Counted from the stretch's first letter, positions 49,169-57,564 are shown. The stretch is DNA of 64,000 nucleotides from CAWANP01 sp963783445 (GCA_963783445.1 CAWANP010000006.1:248001-312000), one strand, 5' to 3'. The notes: generated from the letters alone by a model not told the origin. Translations and numbers: made by a program.

Positions 49169-50654
49169 ATGAGGATGACTCGACATGCGCCCAGGGCACC
49201 GCAACTCGCGGCCCTACTAGCCCGGCACCAGGAGGAAATCGCGACCGCGTGGGCAGAGATGGCCCACAACCTGTCCGGTACCCGATATGCCGAGTATTCG
49301 GTCGCCGAGATACGAACGTGGCTGTCGCGTGGGGTCCTGGCCGCTGTCGAGACCCTGTCGACAGGTTCATATGAGGCCGACGGAGGCACACCTCAGAGAC
49401 ATCTCGCTCACCCGCTTGCGCATGGGTTTTGATATTTCCGATGTGACAGAGGGACTGGTACTGTTCAGGCCGGCCGTGCTCCCGGTTATCCGGCAAGCCT
49501 TCCTGCCTGGTTCTCGAGATAGAGATGAAGCAGAGCTGGCTTTGGATGCCTATCTCCGGGTCAAGCTTGGCCGCTTTGGGCACCTGTATGCTGAAGCCAT
49601 GGAAACGGAGCTGAAGGAAAGCGAAGAACGGTTCCGTACCGTGGCTGATTTCACCTACGATTGGGAGTATTGGGTGGACCCAGACGGGGGCTATTTGTAC
49701 GTTTCGCCATCGTGTGAGCGGATCACCGGCTACCGCTCCGAGGAACTCCGAGAGCATCCCAAGCTGCTGGAGACGATCATCCATCCCGACGACCGCGCCA
49801 GGGTGGCGGAGCACCTTCGCGAGGAACCGGTAGAAGGCAGTGTGGTCTATCCTGTCGGATTCCGCATCATCACCCGCGGCGGCGATGAGCGCTGGCTTGA
49901 GCATGTTTGCCAACCGGTGTACGGCTCCAACGGGAACTACCTGGGCAGGCGCGGCAGCAATCGTGACATCACCGAGCGCAGGCGGGCTGAGGAGGCGCTC
50001 GAAGAGCAGGCCAAGGAAAAAGCCGTGGCTGCTGAACGCAGCCGCCTGGCGCGGGAACTGCACGACTCTGTGACCCAGGCGCTATACAGTGTGACCCTCT
50101 ATGCCGAGGCCACCCGTCTGGCGCTGTTGGCGGAGAAGCCACAGGTGGCGGCTGAGAATGTGCAGGAACTGCACAACATGGCTCGCGAGGCGATGGTAGA
50201 CATGCGGATGCTCATCTTTGAGTTGCATCCGCCTGTGCTGGAAGAAGAGGGATTGATTGCCGCCCTGCAAGCCAGATTGGCCTCTGTGGAAAGCCGCGCG
50301 AGGCTGCAGACCGAGATACGCGTGGAGGGCGAACGGCGCTTGCCGATGCTGGTAGAGGAGGAGCTTTTCCGCATTGCCCTGGAGGCCCTCAACAATGTGC
50401 TCAAGCACGCCAGCGCCGGGCAGGTGACCGTCGACTTGAGTTTTGAGGGCGAGGACGTCTGCCTGGAAATCACGGATGACGGTGTGGGATTTGACCCCGC
50501 CATGGCCAGGCGAAGCGGTGGAATGGGATTGCTTGGGATAGAGCAGCGTGTGGAGCGGATCCACGGGTCGTTCACCCTCGAGAGCGTCCCGGGTGAGGGG
50601 ACGACGCTGAGGGTAAAGGTACGGGATACGGGCATCGAGAGCTTGGATTCGTAA
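49169..50654 (+). CDS. RsbRD-PAS sensor histidine kinase (HisKA_3), one frameshift
   Basis: About 495 residues. An N-terminal RsbRD-like helical domain (LAALLARHQEEIATAWAEM to LTRLRMGFDISDVTEGL) is crossed by a frame change near 49385. A PAS domain follows (ESEERFRTVADFTYDWEYWV, YVSPSCERITGYRSEEL, GSNRDITERRRAEE). The phospho-acceptor His is in RSRLARELHDSVTQAL. The ATPase domain has ALNNVLKHAS, DDGVGFDPAM and GMGLLGIEQRV. No membrane helix, so the signal is cytoplasmic. The response regulator gene follows at 82 bases and is the likely partner. Confidence 0.87.
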
Positions 50655-50660
50655 AAGGCG

Positions 50661-50685
50661 CTGAGGATCTGCGCCAGATCCTCAG
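50661..50685. repeat. Inverted repeat between kinase and regulator genes
   Basis: CTGAGGATCT, GCGCC loop, AGATCCTCAG: a perfect 10-bp stem six bases after the kinase stop. No T-run follows, so it may set relative expression rather than end transcription. Confidence 0.55.
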
Positions 50686-50736
50686 GCGAGCCTAGAAGCT
50701 TCGGTCGCCAGTGCCATGCTAGGGGAGGTAGCAGCA

Positions 50737-51408
50737 ATGGATCAACCAGCCATCCGGGTACTGATTGTGGACGACCATGCCATCGTCCGTAGGGGCATCC
50801 AGGCGCTGCTGGCAGAGTTCGAGGACATTGAGGTGGTGGGCGAGGCCGGCGATGGGCAAGAAGCCCTGGCCCAGGCGCAAGCGCTGAACCCTGACGTGGT
50901 CCTGATGGACCTGGTGATGCCTGGCGTAGACGGTATCGAAGCCACCCGTCAGATCACGGAATACAATCCTGGTTCGCGCATCCTGGTGCTGACCAGCTTT
51001 GCCGGTGACGACAAAGTCCTTCCCGCCATCAAGTCCGGGGCCTTGGGCTATCTTCTCAAGGATTCCGAACCAGCAGATCTGGTAGAAGCCATCCAACAGG
51101 TCTACCGCGGCGAGCCCTCGCTGCAGCCGAGCATTGCCCAGAAGGTACTCAAGGAACTGAGACATCCGTCCGCGCGTCCGCCGACGCCCGATCCGCTGAC
51201 TAATCGGGAGATGGAGGTCCTGCGCCTGGTGGCCAAAGGTTTGAGCAATCCCGAAATCGCCCGGCAGCTGGTGGTCACCGAGGCAACCGTACGTACCCAC
51301 GTCAGCAACATTCTCGGCAAACTGCACCTGGCGAACCGGGTGCAGGCGACGTTGTACGCCTTGCAGGAAGGGATCACTTCGCTGGACGACAGTCTGGGCA
51401 GCGAGTAG
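50737..51408 (+). CDS. NarL/FixJ-family response regulator
   Basis: A 223-aa two-domain regulator. The receiver domain has the acidic pair in VLIVDDHAIVRRG, phospho-acceptor Asp in DVVLMDLVMPG, Thr/Ser in LVLTSFAG and Lys in YLLKDSEP. The LuxR-type DNA-binding domain reads LTNREMEVLRLVAKGLSNPEIARQL and VRTHVSNILGKL. The ATG at 50737 follows GGGGAGG; the longer frame adds seven residues. It is the cognate partner of the upstream kinase. Confidence 0.93.
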   Translation: MDQPAIRVLIVDDHAIVRRGIQALLAEFEDIEVVGEAGDGQEALAQAQALNPDVVLMDLVMPGVDGIEATRQITEYNPGSRILVLTSFAGDDKVLPAIKSGALGYLLKDSEPADLVEAIQQVYRGEPSLQPSIAQKVLKELRHPSARPPTPDPLTNREMEVLRLVAKGLSNPEIARQLVVTEATVRTHVSNILGKLHLANRVQATLYALQEGITSLDDSLGSE

Positions 51409-51441
51409 GTCCTCCGAACTGTCTCCCCCTGCCACCATGGG

Positions 51442-51750
51442 AGCGCCTGCGCGTCATCACGTAGGCCCACATCACCGTCAGAATTCTCGCGCGTTCTCAC
51501 GTAGGCCCGCCCCCTCTACAGAACAGCTGCGCGTCCTCGCATAAACCCCGCCCATCATCAAAACGTCTGCGCGTCCTCGCATGGACCCGCCCATCATCAA
51601 AACGTCCATGCGTCCTCGCATAGACCCCGCCTATCATCAGAACGTCTACGCATCCTCGCATAGACCCCGCCTATCATCAGAACGTCTACGCGTCCTCGCA
51701 TAGACCCCGCCTATCATCAGAACGTCTACGCGTCCTCGCGTAGACCTGGT
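51442..51750. repeat. Eight-unit 40-bp tandem hairpin array
   Basis: Units begin at 51442, 51482, 51522, 51562, 51601, 51641, 51681 and 51721: period 40 bp, once 39. The last three or four are nearly identical, the first ones diverged. Each contains a small hairpin; the final one is perfect, GTCTACGCG, TCCT, CGCGTAGAC. The period is not a multiple of three and no frame runs through it, so it is not coding. It fills most of the 497-bp gap between two response-regulator genes. Confidence 0.85.
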
Positions 51751-51753
51751 GCG

Positions 51754-51850
51754 CAAATGTCGAGAAGGATCGTTCCACAGCGGCCTTCTTTGTTGAGCCC
51801 AAGTTCAGCCATCCCTCCGATGACAACCGGTAGATTCTGGGATACCATGA
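51754..51850 (+). promoter_or_regulatory. Promoter module, copy 1 (before the receiver-only gene)
   Basis: About 97 bases that align with 52475-52571, with one 1-base offset: shared CAAATGT, GAGAA, CTGATGACAAC-like and TATCATG-like blocks. ATGACA (51820-51825), 17 bases and TACCAT (51843-51848) form a promoter. Confidence 0.6.
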
Positions 51851-51905
51851 TGCAATCTGGATCGGAGGTGGTAGCTGTGTGCGATACAGAGAAGGGGGGC
51901 AGAGA

Positions 51906-52298
51906 ATGACACACCAGGTACGCGTTCTGATCGCCGATGACCAGGGGCCAACACGCCAGGGTCTGAGGGCCCTGCTGACCCTCTCTCCGCAGGTAGAGGT
52001 CGTCGGTGAGGCAGGGGATGGGCGCACGGCCCTGCGCATGGTAGCGGCGTGCAGACCAGATGTGGTCCTGATGGACATGCAGATGCCGGTCATGGATGGT
52101 CTCGAGGCGACAACCCGCATCAAAGAGCAGTGGCCGGAGACCAGAGTCATCGCCCTGACGATGCACCCCAGGTTCCGCACCCGAGCCGTTGCCGCCGGTG
52201 TTGATGCCTTTCTCCTCAAAGGCAGTCGTATCGAAACGCTCCAGGATGCCATCCTGGCCCAAGGACCGGATCTGTCCGGTCATCTCAGCAATCCGTGA
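51906..52298 (+). CDS. Receiver-only response regulator
   Basis: A 130-aa CheY-like protein without an output domain. The acidic pair is in VLIADDQGPTRQG, the phospho-acceptor in DVVLMDMQMPVMDG, Thr in IALTMHP and Lys in FLLKGSRIETL. The sequence is closest to NarL-type receivers, so it may be a truncated paralogue of the upstream regulator that competes for the kinase or acts on protein partners. The stop follows directly after the receiver fold. Confidence 0.88.
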   Translation: MTHQVRVLIADDQGPTRQGLRALLTLSPQVEVVGEAGDGRTALRMVAACRPDVVLMDMQMPVMDGLEATTRIKEQWPETRVIALTMHPRFRTRAVAAGVDAFLLKGSRIETLQDAILAQGPDLSGHLSNP

Positions 52299-52474
52299 GA
52301 GGGGATCTTGTCGGAGCGGATGGGGTCCGAAGACGCTGGCTCACAAGGGACACAGAACGAGCCACGACGAGGTGGGGTTCAGGCCGCATGCCTAGCACGT
52401 TTTCATATCGCGGGTTTTTGCTTACCCGTGCCTGCTTGTCACTACGCCTACGACTTTTGCGCAGAGGCTCTCAG

Positions 52475-52571
52475 CAAATGTGGAGAAAGACCGGCCTCAG
52501 GAGGTCTCAGTTTGTGGAATCAAAGATCAATCATTCCTCTGATGACAACGAGTGGATCGTACCGTATCATG
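52475..52571 (+). promoter_or_regulatory. Promoter module, copy 2 (before the PadR gene)
   Basis: Homologous to 51754-51850. ATGACA (52542-52547), 17 bases, TATCAT (52565-52570): each hexamer is one mismatch from consensus. The upstream 60 bases are conserved too and may bind a shared regulator. The preceding stretch 52299-52474 holds nothing I can assign. Confidence 0.65.
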
Positions 52572-52581
52572 GCTGTACAGT

Positions 52582-52600
52582 TATGTGCATCGTGCACATA
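52582..52600. promoter_or_regulatory. PadR-type operator
   Basis: A perfect palindrome TATGTGCA, TCG, TGCACATA just after the -10. It contains the ATGT...ACAT halves bound by many PadR proteins and lies 25 bases before the padR-like gene, implying autoregulation. Confidence 0.7.
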
Positions 52601-52624
52601 GATGACAGGTAAAGGTAGGTACAG

Positions 52625-53023
52625 ATGCGCTCTGGTCGCCGCTGGCGAGACGGGCAGCCGCAGGAAGCCTGCCCGAGGCGCATACACCGCTTTGTGGAGC
52701 CATGTTTGCTGATGCTGCTGCATGACAGCGAGGCGCACGGCTACGAGCTTTTGGAGGGTCTGAAGCAGTTCGGCTTTGAGCAGAATCCGGTCGACTCGAG
52801 CACGGTCTACCGCTTTCTGCGTAACCTGGAGGATCGGGGCTTTGTCACTTCACGCTGGGACACCGGCAGCGCCGGTCCCGCCCGCCGCCTGTACCAGATC
52901 ACAAAGAAAGGCGACAGCTACCTGGCTTGGTGGGTAGAGGATCTCAGAGAGACCGACCGGATGCTCCACGACTTTTTAAAAGTGTACGACCTGCACATGG
53001 CAGTTCACCGGCAGGTGTCCTGA
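52625..53023 (+). CDS. PadR-family transcriptional regulator
   Basis: A 132-aa winged-helix repressor. FVEPCLLMLLHDSEAHGYELLEGLKQFGF is the first helix set, SSTVYRFLRNLEDRGFV the recognition helix, and RRLYQITKKGDSYL the wing. The C-terminal helix (LRETDRMLHDFL) would form the dimer. It lies 24 bases before the Mrp gene in the same orientation, so it probably controls the following metal-cluster operon as well as itself. Confidence 0.9.
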   Translation: MRSGRRWRDGQPQEACPRRIHRFVEPCLLMLLHDSEAHGYELLEGLKQFGFEQNPVDSSTVYRFLRNLEDRGFVTSRWDTGSAGPARRLYQITKKGDSYLAWWVEDLRETDRMLHDFLKVYDLHMAVHRQVS

Positions 53024-53047
53024 AGGACGGATCGAACAGGGGGAGAT

Positions 53048-54139
53048 ATGAGGTCGATTACCGAGTCTGCGGTACGTGAGGCGCTTGATGGGGTCATGGA
53101 TCCAGAACTTCACAAAAGTCTCATCGAGCTGGGCATGGTCCGCAAGGTGGGGGTCAATCAAGGCCAGGTGGACATCACGCTGGCGCTGACGACGCTGGCC
53201 TGCCCGTTCAAGGACCAGATCGTGGGCGATGTACGGGCGACGGTCGAGGGTCTTGAAGGCGTCCAGGGGGTGGAGGTCGATCTGACCGAGATGAGCGCCG
53301 AGGAAAAGCAGCGGATCGGGATCGGTGTGCCTGAAAAAGGGGCCGCGGAAGGCCTGAATGAGATCCGCCGAGTCATCGCCGTGATGAGCGGCAAGGGTGG
53401 CGTCGGCAAGTCCCTGGTCAGTGGGCTGCTTGCCGTGGCGCTCCGTCAGGAGGGATACCGGGTCGGCATCCTCGATGCCGACATCACGGGGCCGAGCATC
53501 CCCAAGATGTTCCTCCCCAACGGGGCGCGCCTGGGCCAGAGTCCCTTGGGCCCGGTGCCCCCCCAAACCAAGAGCGGTATCAGGATAATGTCTATCAATC
53601 TGCTCCTGGAGCAGGAGGACCAGGCCGTCATCTGGCGCGGGCCACTCATCAGCGGGGCGATCAAGCAGTTCTGGGGCGACATCTTTTGGGGCACGTTGGA
53701 CTATCTCGTCGTGGATCTGCCGCCGGGTACCTCAGACGCCTCGCTGACGGTAATGCAGTCGCTGCCGATGTCCGGCATCGTGCTGGTCAGCTCTCCGCAG
53801 GGCCTGGCAAGCATGGTCGTGCGTAAGGCGGCGCGCATGGCCCAGCAGATGCAGACCCCGGTGCTGGGACTCATCGAGAACATGAGCTATTTCGAGTGCC
53901 CCGACACGGGCACGCGCTACGAGATTTTCGGACCCAGCCACGCCGAGGAGACGGCGCAGCGGATCGGCGTCCCCCTCCTGGGCCGGCTGCCCATTGATCC
54001 CGAGATCGCCAGGTTGTGCGACGCCGGGCGCGTAGAAGAGTATGCTGCCGATGCCTTTGTGCCCATTGCGCGGGAACTGGCCAAACGGACGCCCGAGGCG
54101 CAAGCGTCGAGTTTCATGCAGATGCACGCCGGCAAATAA
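53048..54139 (+). CDS. mrp: Mrp/NBP35-family Fe-S cluster carrier ATPase
   Basis: A 363-aa protein: an N-terminal DUF59/MIP18 domain (residues 1-85, VMDPELHKSLIELGMV) fused to a deviant-Walker ATPase (MSGKGGVGKSLVSGLL, DADITGPSIPKMF, DYLVVDLPPGTSDASLT). It would build or deliver an Fe-S cluster. The usual CPHC cluster motif is replaced by YFECPDTGTRYEIFG, leaving one Cys, as in several Mrp proteins from NifX-type gene sets. It opens the operon after PadR, with GGGGGAG before the ATG. Confidence 0.92.
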   Translation: MRSITESAVREALDGVMDPELHKSLIELGMVRKVGVNQGQVDITLALTTLACPFKDQIVGDVRATVEGLEGVQGVEVDLTEMSAEEKQRIGIGVPEKGAAEGLNEIRRVIAVMSGKGGVGKSLVSGLLAVALRQEGYRVGILDADITGPSIPKMFLPNGARLGQSPLGPVPPQTKSGIRIMSINLLLEQEDQAVIWRGPLISGAIKQFWGDIFWGTLDYLVVDLPPGTSDASLTVMQSLPMSGIVLVSSPQGLASMVVRKAARMAQQMQTPVLGLIENMSYFECPDTGTRYEIFGPSHAEETAQRIGVPLLGRLPIDPEIARLCDAGRVEEYAADAFVPIARELAKRTPEAQASSFMQMHAGK

Positions 54140-54185
54140 AGACCGGGCTGGTCTTTGCCGGACAAAACTCATAGAGGAGACCAAG

Positions 54186-54359
54186 ATGTATCAAGTGGAC
54201 ATTGAAAAGTGTAGCGGCTGTGAGACCTGTGTGGACGTATGTCCCAACGAGGGGATTTCGATGGTCGATGGCCACGCCTTCATCGACCCGGAGGAATGCC
54301 TGGAATGCGGAATCTGTTTTGACGAGTGCCCTGAGGACGCCATATTCGAGGTAAACTAG
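54186..54359 (+). CDS. 2[4Fe-4S] ferredoxin
   Basis: A 57-aa ferredoxin with two complete clusters: CSGCETCVDVCP and CLECGICFDECP. It has the short, acidic profile of clostridial-type ferredoxins. AGAGGAGACC precedes the ATG. It may supply electrons for cluster assembly by the neighbouring ATPases. Confidence 0.93.
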   Translation: MYQVDIEKCSGCETCVDVCPNEGISMVDGHAFIDPEECLECGICFDECPEDAIFEVN

Positions 54360-54399
54360 GTAGAGATATCGAATACGTGAAGGAAGGGAGGTGAGCAGA

Positions 54400-54801
54400 A
54401 TGCCAGCAGGAGACGGTACAGGTCCCTCAGGCATGGGACCAGGGACCGGCCGGGGTGTGGGCTACTGTGGCGGCTACGACGCACCCGGCTGGGCAAATCC
54501 GGGGCCAGGCCGAAGGTTTTACGGACGAGGCGGTGTTGGGATGCGTGGTAGACGTTTGGCTGGCTACGGCGCGGGCCGTGGTGGCGCCTGGGGAGGGCGG
54601 CATCGGGCTTACGATGCCGGGCCGCCGCGTTGGGCCCGCTGGGGGCCACCCCCGGCGATGGAGTATGGCTCCCCCTATGGGGCTTCCTATGCACCACCAT
54701 CGCAGGAGCAAGAGCTTGGGATGCTCAGGGATGAAGCACAGTGGCTGAAGGACCATCTCGACGCCATCAGCCAACGGATGGACGAGTTGAGCCAGGAATA
54801 G
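54400..54801 (+). CDS. DUF5320-type Gly/Arg-rich protein with C-terminal coiled coil
   Basis: 133 aa. The start PAGDGTGPSGMGPGTGRGVGYC is the hallmark of DUF5320 proteins, which occur beside NifX-like genes. A Gly/Arg/Tyr-rich middle follows. The C-terminus (residues 100-133) is a coiled coil, LGMLRDEAQWLKDHLDAIS. The ATG at 54400 follows GGGAGGTGAG. The coiled coil resembles those ending the next two proteins. Confidence 0.82.
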   Translation: MPAGDGTGPSGMGPGTGRGVGYCGGYDAPGWANPGPGRRFYGRGGVGMRGRRLAGYGAGRGGAWGGRHRAYDAGPPRWARWGPPPAMEYGSPYGASYAPPSQEQELGMLRDEAQWLKDHLDAISQRMDELSQE

Positions 54802-55017
54802 GGCAGTGCGCTGGGGAAGGCGCCGGGGCAGAACACTTGGCGTAGCCGCCTACTCTCCGCTCCCCGCTTTCCCCATCTGCCCGGGGGGTAGATGGGCCCG
54901 AGCGGTTGGACCGAGCCCAAAAGTCCTCAGCCGAACGATGGCAGGTACCCGCCATGGGGGAACCACCACTTTCAGATGACACCGGCGGATCAAACCGGCG
55001 GACAGGAGATTTGGAAA
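54802..55017. other. Leader region of the NifX-like gene
   Basis: A 216-bp gap with no gene. An inverted repeat CCCATCT (54872-54878) and AGATGGG (54890-54896) flanks a GC-rich loop. It could be a regulatory leader. The sequence ACAGGAGATTTGG supplies the ribosome-binding site for 55018. Confidence 0.35.
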
Positions 55018-55572
55018 ATGAAACTTGTAGTATCTGCGCAAGGCGAGAATCTGGATGCACCGGCAAGCCCGGTCTTTGGCCGGTGTCCGACCTACGTATT
55101 TGTGAATACCGAGACCTTCGAGTTCGAAGCGGTTCCCAACCCGGCCATGAACCAGGGTGGCGGGGCGGGCATTCAGGCCGCCCAATTCGTGGTAAACCAG
55201 GGCGCCCAGGCCGTACTGACCGGCAACCTGGGGCCGAACGCCTATGAAGTACTGCAGGCCGCCGGCGTGCCGGGATACCTGGTTGGGGAGGGAACAGTCC
55301 GCCAGGCGGTGGAAGCCCACCAGGCAGGCCAACTCCGCCCGATGGCCGGAGCCAACGTGGCCGGCCACGCAGGCATGGGTATGGGGCGCGGCATGGGAGG
55401 CCGGCGTGGAGCTGGCATGGGCCGTGGGATGCAACAATCCGCACCGGTGCAGCCGGAGCCTCAAACTGCCAGCGGATCGGAGATGGCAGAGCTGCGCGAA
55501 ACGCTCAAGGGCTTGCGCCAGCAACTGGCCGAGACGATGGAAAAGATCGACGACCTGGAGAAGGAGGGTTAG
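55018..55572 (+). CDS. NifX/NifB-type dinitrogenase cofactor-domain protein 1
   Basis: A 184-aa protein. The first 115 residues form the MTH1175-like (dinitrogenase Fe-Mo cofactor) domain: MKLVVSAQGENLDAPASPVFGRCP, NQGGGAGIQAAQFVVNQGAQAVLTGNLGPNAYEVL. A Gly/Met/Arg-rich linker and a coiled coil (MAELRETLKGLRQQLAETMEKI) follow. Such domains carry metal-sulfur clusters, for example the Mo-Cu cluster of the orange protein. One Cys (GRC) is visible. Confidence 0.88.
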   Translation: MKLVVSAQGENLDAPASPVFGRCPTYVFVNTETFEFEAVPNPAMNQGGGAGIQAAQFVVNQGAQAVLTGNLGPNAYEVLQAAGVPGYLVGEGTVRQAVEAHQAGQLRPMAGANVAGHAGMGMGRGMGGRRGAGMGRGMQQSAPVQPEPQTASGSEMAELRETLKGLRQQLAETMEKIDDLEKEG

Positions 55573-55575
55573 CCG

Positions 55576-56058
55576 GTGCGTATTGCTGTTTCTGCCGACA
55601 ACAACAATGGTCTGGACAGCGTTGTCAGTCCTCACTTTGGGCGCTGTTCTCATTTCATCCTGGTGGACCTACATGACCAGGACGTCGAAGGGGTTCATGC
55701 GGTGGACAACCCCTTCTATGGGCAGCATCAGCCGGGCCAGGTGCCCGGTTTTATCAACAGCCTGGGGGCAAACGTGATGCTCACCGGTGGCATGGGCAGC
55801 CGGGCCATCATGTTCTTTCAGCAGTATGGGATCGATGGTGTCACCGGGGCCTTTGGTACCGTGAGCCAGTCGGTGGAGCGTTACCTGGGCGGACTGCTCC
55901 AGGGCGCGGAGCCCTGCAAGGAGAGCCAGGAGCATGGGCATCTGCCGTCCGAAGGCGAGTACGAGAAGGACGATGCGGGCCGGCTGCGCGAGGAAGCCGA
56001 GATGCTCCAGCAGCAATTGGAAGAAGTAAGCCGCCGGCTGAACCAGTTGAGCCAATAG
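55576..56058 (+). CDS. NifX/NifB-type cofactor-domain protein 2 with coiled coil
   Basis: 160 aa. The NifX-like domain (RIAVSADNNNGLDSVVSPHFGRCSHF to GGMGSRAIMFFQQYGID) lacks a long linker and ends in a coiled coil (DAGRLREEAEMLQQQLEEVSRRLNQL). The GTG start lies four bases after the previous stop. Together with the previous two proteins it forms a set with matching C-terminal coiled coils, pointing to a complex. Confidence 0.88.
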   Translation: MRIAVSADNNNGLDSVVSPHFGRCSHFILVDLHDQDVEGVHAVDNPFYGQHQPGQVPGFINSLGANVMLTGGMGSRAIMFFQQYGIDGVTGAFGTVSQSVERYLGGLLQGAEPCKESQEHGHLPSEGEYEKDDAGRLREEAEMLQQQLEEVSRRLNQLSQ

Positions 56059-56079
56059 CGGACACGGAAGGAGGGCAAC

Positions 56080-56286
56080 ATGGGTCGAGGACAGGGGGGT
56101 GGAGCTGGTCAAGGGGGTGGTCGTGGTGGAGGCCGTGGACCGGGGCGCATGGGTGGATCCAAAGCCGCCGGGCCTGCCGGCAATTGCATCTGCCCCAACT
56201 GTGGGCATCGAGTGTCGCACAAGACCGGGCAGCCGTGTTACGATATCAAGTGCCCCAAATGCGGCACTCAACTGGTGCGCGACTAG
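56080..56286 (+). CDS. Gly-rich zinc-ribbon mini-protein
   Basis: A 68-aa protein. The N-terminal 30 residues are almost all Gly, Arg and Gln; the C-terminal half has a CPNCGHR and a CPKCGTQL pair, a four-Cys zinc ribbon, plus two further Cys. GAAGGAGGGC precedes the ATG. It sits within the NifX-like set and may be an adaptor or metal chaperone. I do not recognise a named family. Confidence 0.75.
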   Translation: MGRGQGGGAGQGGGRGGGRGPGRMGGSKAAGPAGNCICPNCGHRVSHKTGQPCYDIKCPKCGTQLVRD

Positions 56287-56313
56287 TCGCGCAAGAATGA
56301 CAGAGGGGACGAC

Positions 56314-57480
56314 GTGGCTTCGCGAGTTGCCTGGGCATCCATTGCCATCAATATCTTTCTCAGCCTGCTGAACCTGGCCATCGCGGCGGCCTCGGGCAGC
56401 TTGGCTGTGGCAGCCGAGATGGTCCACAACCTGGTGGACTTGGTCGCTTCGGTGGCCGTGCTGGCAGGGGTCAAGATCTCGGAGCGAGAAAGCCGGGACT
56501 TTCCCTACGGGCTCTACAAGGTGGAGAACGTGGTGGCCGTGGGCATCTCGATCCTCATCTTTTTCACTGGCTACGAGATCGCCAAGCAGGCGCTCTTTGG
56601 TGACGCTCAGGCGACGACGGTCAACGGCTGGATGCTGGCCGGCGTGGCAGTGTCGGCGGTCGTGCCGCTGGCCTTCAGCTTCTACGAGATGCGGGTAGGC
56701 CGGAAACTGAACTCGCCCAGCCTGATGGCCGACGCCCAGGAGTACCGCGCCCACGTCTTTTCGTCGGGGGTGGTATTTCTGGCCCTCGTCGGTCAGATGA
56801 TCGGGTACCCGGTCGATCGCTTCGCGGCGCTGGTCATCGTGGTGCTCATCTGTAAAACTGGTTGGGAGCTATTGTCCGATGGGATGCGCGTGCTGCTGGA
56901 TGCCTCGCTGGACGCCGAGACGTTGGATCAGGTACGGGCAATCATTGAGGCCGAACCCACGGTGACGGAGCTTCGGTGGGTGGTGGGGCGCAACGCGGGC
57001 CGCTATCGCTTTCTGGAAGCCGACCTGGCTCTGCGGGTGGATGATCTGGAAAAAGCTCACGCCGTCAGCCAGCGTCTCGAAAAGGCCATCCGTGTCCAGG
57101 TGCCCCATGTGGAACGGGTGCTGATCCACTACGAGCCGCAGGTACGCACCCACCTACTCTACGCCGCGCCTCTCGCCGATGTGGGTGGGACGGTTAGCGA
57201 ACACTTTGGCGAAGCACCCTACTTTGCTCTCGCAATGGTTCGCACGTCCGATGGCCAGGTCGAGCGCCAGGAGGTACTGGCCAATCCCCACATGGACGCG
57301 GACAAGGCCAAGGGCATTCGCGTGAGTGAGTGGCTGGTGGCCCTCAAGACGGACGTGGTCCTGCTGCGCCAGGATGTTCAAGGCAAGGGGCCGGCCTACG
57401 TGTTTGCTGACGCGGGCGTGGAGACACGGCTGACACAAGCCGCGACGCTGGCCGAGGCGCTCGTGGACCTGACCAAATGA
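56314..57480 (+). CDS. Cation diffusion facilitator fused to a NifX-like domain
   Basis: A 388-aa fusion. Residues 1-210 are a CDF exporter with about six membrane helices; VAAEMVHNLVDLVAS holds the TM2 metal ligands (HxxxD) while the TM5 counterpart reads DAQEYRAHVFSS. Residues 210-285 are the cytoplasmic ferredoxin-like domain. The last 100 residues form a NifX-like domain (YAAPLADVGGTVSEHFGEAPYF to LKTDVVLLRQDV). It probably moves a divalent metal (Zn, Fe or Mn) for the cluster assembly system. Starts with GTG. Confidence 0.85.
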   Translation: MASRVAWASIAINIFLSLLNLAIAAASGSLAVAAEMVHNLVDLVASVAVLAGVKISERESRDFPYGLYKVENVVAVGISILIFFTGYEIAKQALFGDAQATTVNGWMLAGVAVSAVVPLAFSFYEMRVGRKLNSPSLMADAQEYRAHVFSSGVVFLALVGQMIGYPVDRFAALVIVVLICKTGWELLSDGMRVLLDASLDAETLDQVRAIIEAEPTVTELRWVVGRNAGRYRFLEADLALRVDDLEKAHAVSQRLEKAIRVQVPHVERVLIHYEPQVRTHLLYAAPLADVGGTVSEHFGEAPYFALAMVRTSDGQVERQEVLANPHMDADKAKGIRVSEWLVALKTDVVLLRQDVQGKGPAYVFADAGVETRLTQAATLAEALVDLTK

Positions 57481-57564
57481 TCCATCTCACCTTGTCTCTC
57501 TCTGGCAGGAGCGCCGGAGGTGGGACGATAGTGAGGCCGAAACTGAACCGGAGGATGCTCAGAC

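Noticed and set aside
51442..51750. CRISPR array
   Set aside because: The 40-bp unit repeats throughout with no unique spacers between repeats, and there are no cas genes nearby.
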